A DNA stretch of 64,000 nucleotides, taken from the NCBI RefSeq assembly GCF_009759665.1, contig NZ_WQNE01000027.1, forward strand, positions 59,190-123,189, written 5' to 3'. The DNA is from Bradyrhizobium cajani. GTDB lineage: Bacteria; Pseudomonadota; Alphaproteobacteria; Rhizobiales; Xanthobacteraceae. Positions 7,970 through 17,212 of this stretch are shown piece by piece. The notes under the pieces were generated by a model. The model saw only the letters and a list, made by a program, of their open reading frames with translations, had not been told where the DNA came from and searched no databases. The translations under genes and the position numbers were made by a program. Position 1 is the first letter of the stretch. Every line of letters begins with the position of its first letter.

Positions 7970-9388
7970 CTACTCGTCCAGGATCCAGGTGTCTTTGGTG
8001 CCGCCGCCCTGGCTCGAATTCACCACCAGGGAGCCTTCCTTGAGCGCGACGCGGGTCAGCCCGCCAGGCACGATCGTGGTGCGCTTGCTGCCGGTGAGCA
8101 CGAACGGCCGCAGGTCGACGTGGCGCGGGGCGAGGCCGCTTGCGGTGCAGGTCGGGCAGGTCGAGAGCGCCAGCGTCGGCTGGGCGATGAAGCCTTCCGG
8201 CTCGCGCTTGAGCTTCTCGCGGAAGGCCTCGATGGTGGCCTTGGTCGCGGCGGGGCCGATCAGCATGCCGTAGCCGCCGGAGCCGTGAACTTCCTTGACG
8301 ACGAGCTCGCCGAGATTGTCCAGCACATAGGCGAGATCCTTCGGCTCGCGGCAGCGCCAGGTCGGCACGTTCTTCAGGATCGGCTCCTCGCCGAGATAGA
8401 ATTTCACGATGTCCGGCATGTAGGAGTAGATCGCCTTGTCATCGGCGATGCCGGTGCCGACCGCGTTGGCCAGCGTGATGTTGCCGGCCGCATAGGCGGA
8501 CATCAGGCCGGGCACGCCGAGCACGGAATCGGGGCGGAAGGTGAGGGGATCGAGGAAGTCGTCGTCGACGCGGCGATAGATCACGTCGACGCGCTTCAAG
8601 CCCTCCGTCGTGCGCATGAACACTTCGTTGTTCTTGACGATGAGATCGCGGCCCTCGACGAGCTCGATGCCGAGCTTGTCGGCGAGGAAGGAGTGTTCGT
8701 AATAGGCGGAGTTGTAGACGCCGGGCGTCAGCAGGGCGACCGTCGGCTCGCTCGAGGCACTCAGCGGCGCGACCGAACGCAGGGCCGCGAGCAGCTCGTC
8801 CGGATAGCGCTCGACCGGCGCCACCTTGTGGCGGGCGAACAGATCCGGAAACAGCCGCATCATGATCTCGCGGTTTTCCAGCATGTAGGACACGCCCGAT
8901 GGCGTCCGCGCGTTGTCCTCCAGCACGATGAAGTCCTCGGCGTCGACCCGGACGATGTCGATGCCGGCGATGTGCACGTAGACGTCGTGCGGCACCTGCT
9001 GGCCGTTCATCTCTGGGCGGAACACCGGGTTCTGGAAGATCAGATCGTCGGGCACGATCTCGGCACGCAGGATGTCGCGGCCGTGATAGATGTCGCGCAG
9101 GAACATGTTGAGCGCGCGCACGCGCTGCTTCAGGCCCTTCTCCAGCAGCGCCCATTCCTTGCCGGACATGATCCGCGGGATCACGTCGAACGGGATCAGG
9201 CGCTCGGTGGATTCGGAGTCCCCATAGACCGCGAAGGTGATGCCGATGCGGCGGAACAGGAGCTCGGCCTCCTGTCGGCGATATTCGAGCGCCTCGGGAG
9301 GCGTCTCCTTGAGCCAGCGTGCCAGCTCCTGATAGGCAGGGCGAAGGTCCCCGCCGGGAATATTCATTTCATCAAACGCGACTGCCAT
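7970..9388 (-). CDS. Circularly permuted ATP-grasp type 2 protein
   Basis: A 472-residue protein of the circularly permuted ATP-grasp family (usual length ~470). Recognisable blocks include FDVIPRIMSGKEW near residue 80, VLEDNARTPSGVSYMLENR near 155, RVDVIYRRVDDDFLDP near 265, and the C-terminal VVNSSQGGGTKDTW. ATP-grasp enzymes form amide bonds through acyl-phosphates, so a peptide or amino-acid ligase is expected. The first in-frame start at 9538 adds a poor N-terminus; the ATG at 9388 (MAVAFDEMNIPGG) is preferred. It is the first gene of the minus-strand Anbu cluster and diverges from the MoCF gene at 9663. Confidence 0.94.
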   Translation of the reverse strand: MAVAFDEMNIPGGDLRPAYQELARWLKETPPEALEYRRQEAELLFRRIGITFAVYGDSESTERLIPFDVIPRIMSGKEWALLEKGLKQRVRALNMFLRDIYHGRDILRAEIVPDDLIFQNPVFRPEMNGQQVPHDVYVHIAGIDIVRVDAEDFIVLEDNARTPSGVSYMLENREIMMRLFPDLFARHKVAPVERYPDELLAALRSVAPLSASSEPTVALLTPGVYNSAYYEHSFLADKLGIELVEGRDLIVKNNEVFMRTTEGLKRVDVIYRRVDDDFLDPLTFRPDSVLGVPGLMSAYAAGNITLANAVGTGIADDKAIYSYMPDIVKFYLGEEPILKNVPTWRCREPKDLAYVLDNLGELVVKEVHGSGGYGMLIGPAATKATIEAFREKLKREPEGFIAQPTLALSTCPTCTASGLAPRHVDLRPFVLTGSKRTTIVPGGLTRVALKEGSLVVNSSQGGGTKDTWILDE

Positions 9389-9662
9389 AGATCCCGACTT
9401 GTCTCCGCAAGGCGTTGCGCCATTGGACAGGTCGCCAAGCCCTTTGAGACCGCAACGTCCTGGCCATGCGGCAAGAGTGCATGACTCTGGGGAGGTAGCA
9501 AGGGCCGGGCCAGCGCGATAAGCATGGACTGGCAGCATTTGCCGGGGATAGCCGGCAGCATGCCTGAAAAAATGGCTGAGGACTGCTTATTTCGGCAGCA
9601 AAACCGCGTGACTTCAACGCGTTACCTCGGCAAAGTCGGCGCCACAGGTGAGGGATAGTTTT

Positions 9663-10400
9663 ATGAGCGAGATCGTCACGGCGGGCATTCTGGTCATAGG
9701 GGACGAAATCCTGTCCGGCCGGACCAAGGACAAGAACATTGGCTTCATTGCCGAATATCTGACCAATATCGGCATCGACCTGAAGGAGGTCCGGGTCGTC
9801 TCCGACGACGAGGACGACATCGTCGCCGCATTGAATGCATTGCGGCAACGCTACACCTATGTCTTCACCACCGGCGGCATCGGCCCGACCCATGACGACA
9901 TCACCGCCGACAGCGTCGCCAAGGCGTTCGGCGTCGGCATCGATCATCACCCGGAGGTGGTCGCGCGCTTCCGCGAGCGCTGGAGCGAGCAGGACCTCAA
10001 CGAAGCCCGCCTGCGCATGGCCCGCATTCCCGATGGTGCCGAGTTGATCCAGAGCGCGACCATCCTCGCCCCCGGCTTCAAGATCGGGAATGTCATCGTG
10101 ATGGCGGGCGTACCCTCGATCATGCAGGCGATGATGGACATCGTCTCGCCCAAGCTGAAATCCGGCGTGCGCATGCTCTCCGATTCGGTCCGCGCCAATG
10201 CACGGGAAGGCGACATCGGCGGCCCGCTGCGGGCGATCGCCGCCGCCCATCCGGACACCATCATCGGCAGCTATCCGTTCATGGACGAGGACTCGAGGCC
10301 GAACACCAATCTGGTGGTGCGCTCGCGCGACGCGGACAAGCTCGCGGCGGCGATGGCCGCGGTGAAGGAAATGCTGGCGGGATTGAACATCGCCCGTTAG
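9663..10400 (+). CDS. Molybdopterin-binding (MoCF/CinA N-terminal-like) domain protein
   Basis: A 245-residue stand-alone MoaB/Mog-fold protein resembling the N-terminal half of CinA. Diagnostic motifs are GDEILSGRTKDKN at ~12-24 and TTGGIGPTHDDIT at ~69-81. The CinA C-terminal deamidase half is absent, so this is the short form common in alphaproteobacteria. I chose ATG 9663, which has AGGG eight bases upstream, rather than the GTG at 9648. A pyrophosphatase role as in CinA N-domains is possible but not proven. It is divergent from the ATP-grasp gene and 36 bp ahead of gpt. Confidence 0.87.
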   Translation: MSEIVTAGILVIGDEILSGRTKDKNIGFIAEYLTNIGIDLKEVRVVSDDEDDIVAALNALRQRYTYVFTTGGIGPTHDDITADSVAKAFGVGIDHHPEVVARFRERWSEQDLNEARLRMARIPDGAELIQSATILAPGFKIGNVIVMAGVPSIMQAMMDIVSPKLKSGVRMLSDSVRANAREGDIGGPLRAIAAAHPDTIIGSYPFMDEDSRPNTNLVVRSRDADKLAAAMAAVKEMLAGLNIAR

Positions 10401-10436
10401 CACAGACCTTGTCGGCAGACGAAGCAGGAGACGACA

Positions 10437-10964
10437 ATGGCTGGTGAAGCACCGGAACCGAATGCACAGGAGAAGGCGGGCAAGGCCTTCCCGGTTTCGT
10501 GGGATCAGTTCCACCGGGACTGCCGGGCGCTGACCTGGCGGCTCAACGAGGTCGGTCCGTTCCATGCGGTGATCGCGATCACCCGCGGCGGTCTGGTGCC
10601 GGCCGCGATCGTGGCGCGCGAGCTCGGCGTGCGCGTGATCGACACGGTCTGCATCGCGAGCTACGACCATACCAAGCAGGGCGACCTCCAGGTTCTCAAG
10701 GGCATTTCCGAGGCCGCGATGAAGCTCGGCGGCGGCACCGGCAAGGGGCTCCTGATCGTCGACGACCTCGTCGACACCGGCAAGACCGGCAAGCTGGTGC
10801 GCGAGATGCTGCCGGACGCGCATTTCGCCACCGTCTACGCCAAGCCGAAGGGGCGACCGCTGGTCGATACCTTCATCACGGAAGTCTCGCAGGACACCTG
10901 GATCTTCTTCCCCTGGGACACTGCGCTATCCTACCATCCCCCGCTCCGCGACGGGGCGGCGTAG
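10437..10964 (+). CDS. gpt: Xanthine phosphoribosyltransferase
   Basis: A 175-residue purine-salvage enzyme that transfers ribose-5-phosphate from PRPP to xanthine or guanine. The type I PRTase motif GLLIVDDLVDTGKTG is at ~102-116, the PPi loop ITRGGLVPAA at ~48, and the C-terminal KPKGRPLVDTF/WIFFPWDT segments match Gpt proteins. GGAGACGACA precedes the ATG. A likely two-gene unit with the MoCF gene. Confidence 0.93.
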   Translation: MAGEAPEPNAQEKAGKAFPVSWDQFHRDCRALTWRLNEVGPFHAVIAITRGGLVPAAIVARELGVRVIDTVCIASYDHTKQGDLQVLKGISEAAMKLGGGTGKGLLIVDDLVDTGKTGKLVREMLPDAHFATVYAKPKGRPLVDTFITEVSQDTWIFFPWDTALSYHPPLRDGAA

Positions 10965-10971
10965 TAATCAC

Positions 10972-11057
10972 CGTCATTGCGAGGAGCGAAGCGACGAAGC
11001 AATCCAGACTGCCGCGGTGGAGACGGTCTGGATTGCTTCGCTTCGCTCGCAATGACG
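10972..11057. repeat. Bradyrhizobium-type palindromic repeat (CATTGCGAG family)
   Basis: Bounded by CGTCATTGCGAG and its complement, with inner arms AGCAATCCAGAC/GTCTGGATTGCT. It fills the gap after gpt. Confidence 0.87.
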
Positions 11058-11070
11058 GGTGGAGGCAGCC

Positions 11071-11688
11071 ATGCCCCTGCAAAACCGCGTCACACCGACC
11101 GGCGACATCATCGCCACGCCGCATCGCGGCCTGTTCACCGGCAATCGCGGCATCATCCACGATCCCGCGACGAAGACGCTGCTGCGAAAGCGCTGGTCGT
11201 CGCCGGCCTGGCTCACCTGCACTTGCGAATTCCGCGGCCGCCGCCGCGAGGTGATGGCACAGCGAAGCTGGACCGAGCTGTTCTTTCTGGACGAGGCCAC
11301 CGCGCTCGCCGCCGGCCATCGCCCCTGCTTCTATTGCCGCCGCGACGATGCCAATCGCTTCCGGGCTGCTTGGGAGAAGGGCAATCGCGTGCATGACGTC
11401 CGCATGCACGACATCGACACGGTGCTGCATCACGAGCGGCTCGATCATGGCAGGAAACGGCTGCACGCGCTGCTGGTGCCGCTCGAACAGCTACCCGACG
11501 GTGCGATGGTTCAACAGGGCGACGAGAGCATTCTGCTGACGCAGGGCAGGGCGCTGTTGTGGTCGCCGGCAGGCTATATTGCGCTCGAGCGTCAGCTTGG
11601 CGACGCGGCGTTGCTGACGCCGCCCTCGACGCTGCGCGCGATGAGTGCTGGCTACGCGCCAGTGCTGCATCCGACGGCGTTGCCTTAG
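11071..11688 (+). CDS. Conserved hypothetical protein with a CxxC motif
   Basis: A 205-residue soluble protein of unknown function. The start at ATG 11071 is supported by GGAGG five bases upstream; a GTG at 11059 is less likely. The N-terminal half has a WLTCTCEFRGRRREV strand, then HRPCFYCRRDDANRF at ~85-99, a CxxC embedded in aromatic and basic residues that could bind metal or act on redox. A long basic/His-rich middle follows (HDVRMHDIDTVLHHERLDHG). No signal peptide or membrane helix is seen. The stop codon TAG runs straight into a 100-bp dispersed repeat. Confidence 0.75.
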   Translation: MPLQNRVTPTGDIIATPHRGLFTGNRGIIHDPATKTLLRKRWSSPAWLTCTCEFRGRRREVMAQRSWTELFFLDEATALAAGHRPCFYCRRDDANRFRAAWEKGNRVHDVRMHDIDTVLHHERLDHGRKRLHALLVPLEQLPDGAMVQQGDESILLTQGRALLWSPAGYIALERQLGDAALLTPPSTLRAMSAGYAPVLHPTALP

Positions 11689-11789
11689 AGCATGATCCGG
11701 AAAAGTGCGCAGCGGTTTTCCGAAAAGATCATGCTCAAACAATAACCTAAAGCGCGATGACGATTCATCCTAAACTCATCGCGCTTTAG
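11689..11789. repeat. GCATGATCCGG dispersed repeat (~100 bp)
   Basis: Two nested inverted repeats: GCATGATCCGGAAAAG with CGAAAAGATCATGC, then AAAGCGCGATGA with TCATCGCGCTTT. It is nearly identical to the copy at 63805 and related to the inverted copy at 41314. It abuts the stop codon of the upstream gene. Confidence 0.88.
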
Positions 11790-11809
11790 CGCAGCGCTCG
11801 CCCTTGCCG

Positions 11810-12832
11810 TTATCCCAGCGTCTCGCGCGCCAGTGCTACGCCGGCGCCGAGCGCCATCAGCTTGGCTTCCGCAATGTCCCGCCGCATCGGCGCCATACCG
11901 CAATTGGTGGTGGCGATGATGTTGCTCTTGGGCACGAATTTCGACACCGCGTCGATCACCTGCACGACGTCCTCGGCGGTCTCCACCGTGTCGCTGGCGA
12001 CGTCGATCACGCCGGCCTGCACGATCTTGGTCTTGAGCAGCGCCAGCAGGTCGAGCGGCACCTTCGAATTGCGGCACTCGATCGCGACCTGCTGGATCGG
12101 GCTGGCGTCGATCGCCGGAAAGATCTGCTCATACTGCCGCCACTGCGCGCCAAGCGTCTCCTTCCAGTCGGTGTTGGCCTTGATGCCGTAACCGTAACAG
12201 ATGTGCACGGCGGTGGCGCAGGTCAGGCCTTCCGCGGCGCGTTCCAGCGCCTTGATGCCCCAGTCGTTGACCTCGTCCATGTAGACGTTGAAGGCGGGCT
12301 CGTCGAACTGCACGAGATCGACGCCGTCGGCTTGCAGCGCCTTGGCCTCCTGGTTCAACAGCTCGGCGAAAGCGAACGCCATCTTGACGCGGTCGCCATA
12401 GTAGCGGTCCGCAATCGTGTCGATGATGGTCATCGGGCCGGGCAGGGTGAATTTCAGCTTCCTCTTCGTGTGCGTGCGGGCAACGCCTGCCTCGAAGTCG
12501 TGGACCCGACCCTTCAGCCGGAGCGGGGCGACCACCTGCGGCACCATCGCCTTGTAGCGGTCCTTGCGGATGCCCATCTCGACCTTGTGGGCGAAGTCGA
12601 TGCCTTCGACCTTCTCCAGGAAGCCGTGCACGAAATGCTGGCGGGCCTGCTCGCCCTCGGTGACGATGTCGATGCCGGCGTCCTCCTGGATCTTCAGCCA
12701 GATCAGCGTCGCGTCGCGCTTGGCGTGCAAGAGCTCATCGCCTTGCGACTTCCAGGGCGCCCACAGCATGTTGGGCTCGGCGAGCCATTCCGGCTTCGGC
12801 AGGGAGCCGGCGATCGTGGTTGGAAACAGCAT
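11810..12832 (-). CDS. Stand-alone MetE-type (cobalamin-independent) methionine synthase catalytic domain protein
   Basis: A 340-residue protein matching only the C-terminal catalytic barrel of MetE; the N-terminal folate-binding half is missing. Zinc-ligand positions are visible: H and C in AVHICYGYG, E in AIECRNSKVP and C in TTNCGMAP. LPGPMTIIDT and QFDEPAFN are also conserved. Proteins of this short type methylate homocysteine from donors other than methyl-folate in some bacteria, or act on related thiols; the donor here is unknown. ATG 12832 has GGGAGAG upstream. No DUF1852 (MesX) partner is next to it. Confidence 0.88.
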   Translation of the reverse strand: MLFPTTIAGSLPKPEWLAEPNMLWAPWKSQGDELLHAKRDATLIWLKIQEDAGIDIVTEGEQARQHFVHGFLEKVEGIDFAHKVEMGIRKDRYKAMVPQVVAPLRLKGRVHDFEAGVARTHTKRKLKFTLPGPMTIIDTIADRYYGDRVKMAFAFAELLNQEAKALQADGVDLVQFDEPAFNVYMDEVNDWGIKALERAAEGLTCATAVHICYGYGIKANTDWKETLGAQWRQYEQIFPAIDASPIQQVAIECRNSKVPLDLLALLKTKIVQAGVIDVASDTVETAEDVVQVIDAVSKFVPKSNIIATTNCGMAPMRRDIAEAKLMALGAGVALARETLG

Positions 12833-12991
12833 GGCGGCTCTCCCGACGGGGTTGTGATTGCGCCCCTTCCTGCCATGTCCTAACGTCGAGGTACAGAACA
12901 ACAAAAGTCGCCCCCTGGAGCACGATCGGGAAGCGTGACGCTTGGGGCCGACGCAGGGAAGTTTCGAAGAGGCAGTCGTGCCACCTCCATT

Positions 12992-13048
12992 CGTCATTGC
13001 GAGCCAACGGGTCCGCGCGAAGCGCGGCCCCGTTGGCTCGCAATGACG
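12992..13048. repeat. Short CATTGCGAG-family palindrome
   Basis: A 57-bp element with long matched arms: CGTCATTGCGAGCCAACGGG is closed by its reverse complement ending AATGACG. It lies upstream of the gene at 13084. Confidence 0.85.
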
Positions 13049-13083
13049 GAGGAGAGAGCAAAGTAACAAAACAAGGAAACGCC

Positions 13084-13692
13084 ATGATCGAATTCTTCTT
13101 CGACTGTTCCAGCCCCTGGACCTATCTCGCCTTCCACAACATCCAGCCGCTGGCCAGGGAGCTCGGGGCCGAGATCATCTGGCGGCCGATCCTGGTCGGC
13201 GGCATCTTCAACACGGTCAACCCGAGCGTCTATGCGCAGCGGGAGACGCCGGTGCCGCTGAAGGCGCGCTACATGAAGAAGGACCTCGCCGACTGGGCGC
13301 GCTCGGCGGGGCTTGCGATCAAGATGCCGCCGACGGTGTTTCCGGTGAACAGCGTGAAGGCGATGCGCGGCTGCATCTGGCTCGGCAACGACATGGTGCC
13401 GTTCGCCACCGCCGTGTTCGAGGCCTATTGGAGCGAGGACAAGGATATCTCGCAGGACGCGGTGCTTGCCGGAATCTGCAGGAAGATCGGCATCGACGAG
13501 CAGAAATTCCTTGCAGGGATTTCGGAACAGGAGATCAAGGACCAGCTCAAGACCAACACCGAAGAGGTCGTGGCGCGCGGCGGCTTCGGCTCGCCGACGA
13601 TCTTTGTCAACAAGACCGACATGTATTTCGGCAACGACCGTCTGCCGCTGATCCGCGAGGCGCTTAAGCGCAGCAGGGCGAGCGCAGCCTGA
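13084..13692 (+). CDS. DsbA-fold 2-hydroxychromene-2-carboxylate isomerase-like protein
   Basis: A 202-residue thioredoxin-fold protein of the HCCA isomerase/kappa-GST group. The N-terminal FDCSSPWTYLAFHNI carries the Ser-Ser-Pro motif in place of a redox CxxC, and GFGSPTIFVNKTDMYFGNDRL near the end is the family's cis-Pro and glutathione-site segment. These enzymes use glutathione to isomerise aromatic-degradation intermediates. The ATG at 13084 follows AAGGAAACGCC. Its stop codon overlaps the start of the next gene by one base, so it is translationally coupled to a quinone reductase, which suggests a shared aromatic or electrophile pathway. Confidence 0.9.
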   Translation: MIEFFFDCSSPWTYLAFHNIQPLARELGAEIIWRPILVGGIFNTVNPSVYAQRETPVPLKARYMKKDLADWARSAGLAIKMPPTVFPVNSVKAMRGCIWLGNDMVPFATAVFEAYWSEDKDISQDAVLAGICRKIGIDEQKFLAGISEQEIKDQLKTNTEEVVARGGFGSPTIFVNKTDMYFGNDRLPLIREALKRSRASAA

Positions 13693-14669
13693 TGGTGCGG
13701 GCCGTCGTCTGCCGCGCGCTCGGGGCGCCCGAGCGTTTGCTCCTGGAGCAGTTTCCGTCGCGTGCCCTGCAGCCCGGCGAGGTGCGCGTCGCGATCCGCG
13801 CCGCCGGACTGAACTTTCCGGACGTGCTGATGGCCGCCGGCGAGTATCAGCTCAAGCCGGAGTTGCCCTTCACGCCCGGCATGGAAGCCGCCGGCGATGT
13901 GACGGAGGTCGGTGCGGAGACCTGTGGCGTCGCCGTCGGCGACAAGGTCATCGTGAAGATGCGTCACGGCGCGTTCACGGATGAAGCTGTCGTCACGCCC
14001 TCGCAGCTCACGCCGATGCCCTCGACCTTCGACTATGCGGAGGCTGCGACCTATCTCGCCGGTCACGGCACCGCCTATCACGCGCTGATCGATCGCGGCC
14101 GGGTGGAACCGGGCGAGGTGCTGCTGGTGCATGGCGCTGGCGGCGGCGTCGGCCTCGCGGCGGTCGAGATCGGCAAGATGCTGGGCGCGACCGTGATCGC
14201 GACGGCGTCCAGCGACGAGAAGCTTGCCATCGCCAAATCACGCGGCGCCGATCATCTCGTGCGCTACGACCGCGAGCCGTTTCGCGATGCCGTCAAGCGC
14301 ATCACCGACGGCCGCGGCGCGGACGTCGTGTTCGATCCGGTCGGCGGCCAGGTTTTTGAGGACTCGATGCGCTGCATCGCCTGGGGCGCGCGGCTGCTGG
14401 TGATCGGCTTCACCGGCGGCATCGGCTCGGCCAAGACCAATCTGCTGCTGATCAAGGGCGCCAGCGTGCTGGGCGTGCGCGCCGGCGAAGCGGTGCGGAG
14501 GAATCCGGCGCTCGGTGAGGTTCGCCTGAAGGCACTGCTGCAATGGGCGGAGCAGGGCAAGCTGCGCCCCAACGTCTCGCACCGCCTGCCGCTGAAGGAT
14601 TACGCAAAGGCGATGCGGCTGCTGATCGAGCGCAAGGCCATCGGCCGGGTGGCACTGGTGATGGAGTAA
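13692..14669 (+). CDS. NADPH:quinone oxidoreductase family protein
   Basis: A 325-residue zinc-free medium-chain reductase. The N-terminal GroES-like part (NFPDVLMAAGEYQ) is followed by the nucleotide-binding motif HGAGGGVGLAAVEIGK at ~142-157. The structural-zinc cysteine cluster of alcohol dehydrogenases is absent, as in Qor proteins. It starts within the stop codon of the HCCA-isomerase-like gene (TGATG). Likely role: two-electron reduction of quinones or enones with NADPH. Confidence 0.92.
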   Translation: MVRAVVCRALGAPERLLLEQFPSRALQPGEVRVAIRAAGLNFPDVLMAAGEYQLKPELPFTPGMEAAGDVTEVGAETCGVAVGDKVIVKMRHGAFTDEAVVTPSQLTPMPSTFDYAEAATYLAGHGTAYHALIDRGRVEPGEVLLVHGAGGGVGLAAVEIGKMLGATVIATASSDEKLAIAKSRGADHLVRYDREPFRDAVKRITDGRGADVVFDPVGGQVFEDSMRCIAWGARLLVIGFTGGIGSAKTNLLLIKGASVLGVRAGEAVRRNPALGEVRLKALLQWAEQGKLRPNVSHRLPLKDYAKAMRLLIERKAIGRVALVME

Positions 14670-14679
14670 TCTCTACCAA

Positions 14680-14778
14680 CGTCATTCCGGGGCGCCCGAA
14701 GGGCGAACTCTGGTGCGCAATTGCGCACCAAAGAATCTCGAGATTCCGGGTTCTCGCTTCGCGAGCCCCGGAATGACG
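14680..14778. repeat. Bradyrhizobium-type palindromic repeat (GTCATTCCGG family)
   Basis: Bounded by CGTCATTCCGGGGC and its complement, with inner TGGTGCGCAATTGCGCACCA. It lies between the convergent quinone reductase and enoyl-CoA hydratase genes. Confidence 0.87.
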
Positions 14779-14785
14779 CTTCGCG

Positions 14786-15676
<891 letters not shown>

Positions 15677-15711
15677 GGTGGTTTCCTTCCCTGGTATTCT
15701 TGAATCAATTC

Positions 15712-15779
15712 TGTCATTGCCGGGCTTGACCCGGCAATCCATCTTCTTGAAGAGGATGGATGCGCGGGTTGGGCCCGCG
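15712..15779. repeat. TGCCGGGCTTGACCCGGCA-family palindrome
   Basis: TTGCCGGG-CTTGA-CCCGGCAA followed by ATCCATC and, further on, GATGGAT. It belongs to the same dispersed family as 23896-23982. Confidence 0.8.
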
Positions 15780-15793
15780 CTTGTGCTGAGACG

Positions 15794-17212
15794 CTAGCGC
15801 GCTGGCGGGCTCGGCCACGGCCGCTGCGGACCGCGCAGGCCTTCGAACGCCTTGGCCATGCCGAGCACGCCGATATCGTCGAAGCGGCGGCCGACGATCT
15901 GCACGCCGATGGGAAAACCCTTGGCGTCGAAGCCGCCGTTGAGCGCGATCGCGGGATTCTCCGACATATTCCACGGCACGGTATAGGCGATGTGCTCGAA
16001 CGGCTTCATGGGATCGTTGGTCGGCGAGGCCCATTCAGCCGAATAGTTCACGTTCGGCGCGGTCGGCGAGATCACATAGTCGAGCTCGCAGAACAGCTTT
16101 CCCGCTGCGGCACGGATCGCCATGGTCTGGTTGAAGCCGCGGATGACGTCGACGCCCGACAGCTTTGCGCCGGACTCGCCCCATTTGAAGATGTAGGGCA
16201 GCACCTTTGCCTGTTCGGCCGGAGTCAGCTTGGACAGATCGTCCCACATCCGCGCGCGCCAGAAATTGTCGAGGCCGTCGAGCATCTCGCGCGTGAGGAT
16301 GCCGTCGACCTCGGTGACGACGGCGCCGGCGGTTTCGAACGCCTTGGCCGCTTTCACCGCGACTTCGCGCACCGGTTTCTCCAGCGGCAGGCCGACGCCG
16401 GGATCGAGCATCAGGCCGATGCGCAGCTTGCGCTGGGACTTCTCCAGCCCTTTCCAATTGAGAGGCTCGGCGGGCAGGCTCATGCCGTCGCGCCGGTCGG
16501 GTTTTGCGATCACGCTCATCATCAGCGCGCAATCGTCGACCGTTCGCGTCATGGGGCCGGCGACGCGGCCGACATAGGCGGGGTCGATCGGCACGCGGCC
16601 GAAGCTCGGCTTCAGGCCGACGAGGCCGCACCAGCCCGCGGGCAGGCGCACCGAGCCACCGATATCGGTGCCGAGATGCAAGGGACCATAGCCGGCCGCC
16701 GCGGCAGCGCCGGCGCCGGCGCTGGAGCCGCCAGGATTCTTGGAGAGGTCCCAGGGATTGCGCGCGAGCGCGTGGAAGCTGGAGAGCCCGGAGGACAGCA
16801 TGCCGTAATCGGGCATGGTGGTCTTGGCGAAGATGATCGCGCCGGCCTCGCGCAGCCGCGCCGCGGGTGGCGCATCCTTCTCGGCCGGAACCAGCTTGAC
16901 GCTGGCGGCGCCGAGCGGCACCGGCACGCCCTTGGTCGCGATGTTGTCCTTCACCGTGACAGGCACGCCGTCCAGCGCGCCGGACGGCTCGCCGCCGGTC
17001 CAGCGCGCGGTCGAGGCCTTGGCGGCCTCGCGCGCGCCGTCGGGATCGAATGCATAGAGTGCCTTCAGATGCGGCTCCCACGTGGCGACATGCGCGAGCA
17101 CGTCCTCCAGCACCTCGCTCGGCGAGAATTGCTTGGCGCGATAGCCCGCGATCAGATCGACCGCGGCGAGATCGTGCAGCGAGGTGACCGCCTCTGCGGC
17201 GCTCTTATGCAT
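15794..17212 (-). CDS. Amidase signature family protein
   Basis: A 472-residue amidase. The Ser-cisSer-Lys triad is visible: Lys in VTVKDNIA (~85), cis-Ser in NPGGSSAGAGAAAAAGYGP (~161) and nucleophile Ser in TDIGGSVRLPA (~186). It hydrolyses carboxylic amides; the substrate is unknown. Its first eight bases overlap the end of the M20 gene at 17205, so it is coupled to the amidohydrolase/M81/ABC block and probably helps break down imported amides or peptides. No signal peptide is seen, so it is cytoplasmic. Confidence 0.93.
   Translation of the reverse strand: MHKSAAEAVTSLHDLAAVDLIAGYRAKQFSPSEVLEDVLAHVATWEPHLKALYAFDPDGAREAAKASTARWTGGEPSGALDGVPVTVKDNIATKGVPVPLGAASVKLVPAEKDAPPAARLREAGAIIFAKTTMPDYGMLSSGLSSFHALARNPWDLSKNPGGSSAGAGAAAAAGYGPLHLGTDIGGSVRLPAGWCGLVGLKPSFGRVPIDPAYVGRVAGPMTRTVDDCALMMSVIAKPDRRDGMSLPAEPLNWKGLEKSQRKLRIGLMLDPGVGLPLEKPVREVAVKAAKAFETAGAVVTEVDGILTREMLDGLDNFWRARMWDDLSKLTPAEQAKVLPYIFKWGESGAKLSGVDVIRGFNQTMAIRAAAGKLFCELDYVISPTAPNVNYSAEWASPTNDPMKPFEHIAYTVPWNMSENPAIALNGGFDAKGFPIGVQIVGRRFDDIGVLGMAKAFEGLRGPQRPWPSPPAR

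Noticed and set aside
8120..9484. 454-codon plus-strand frame opposite the ATP-grasp gene
   Set aside because: A shadow of the minus-strand gene, which matches a known family at full length. High-GC genomes give long antisense frames.
12833..12991. Possible SAM or cobalamin riboswitch ahead of the MetE-like gene
   Set aside because: I could not find the conserved stems or the B12-box pattern in this short leader.
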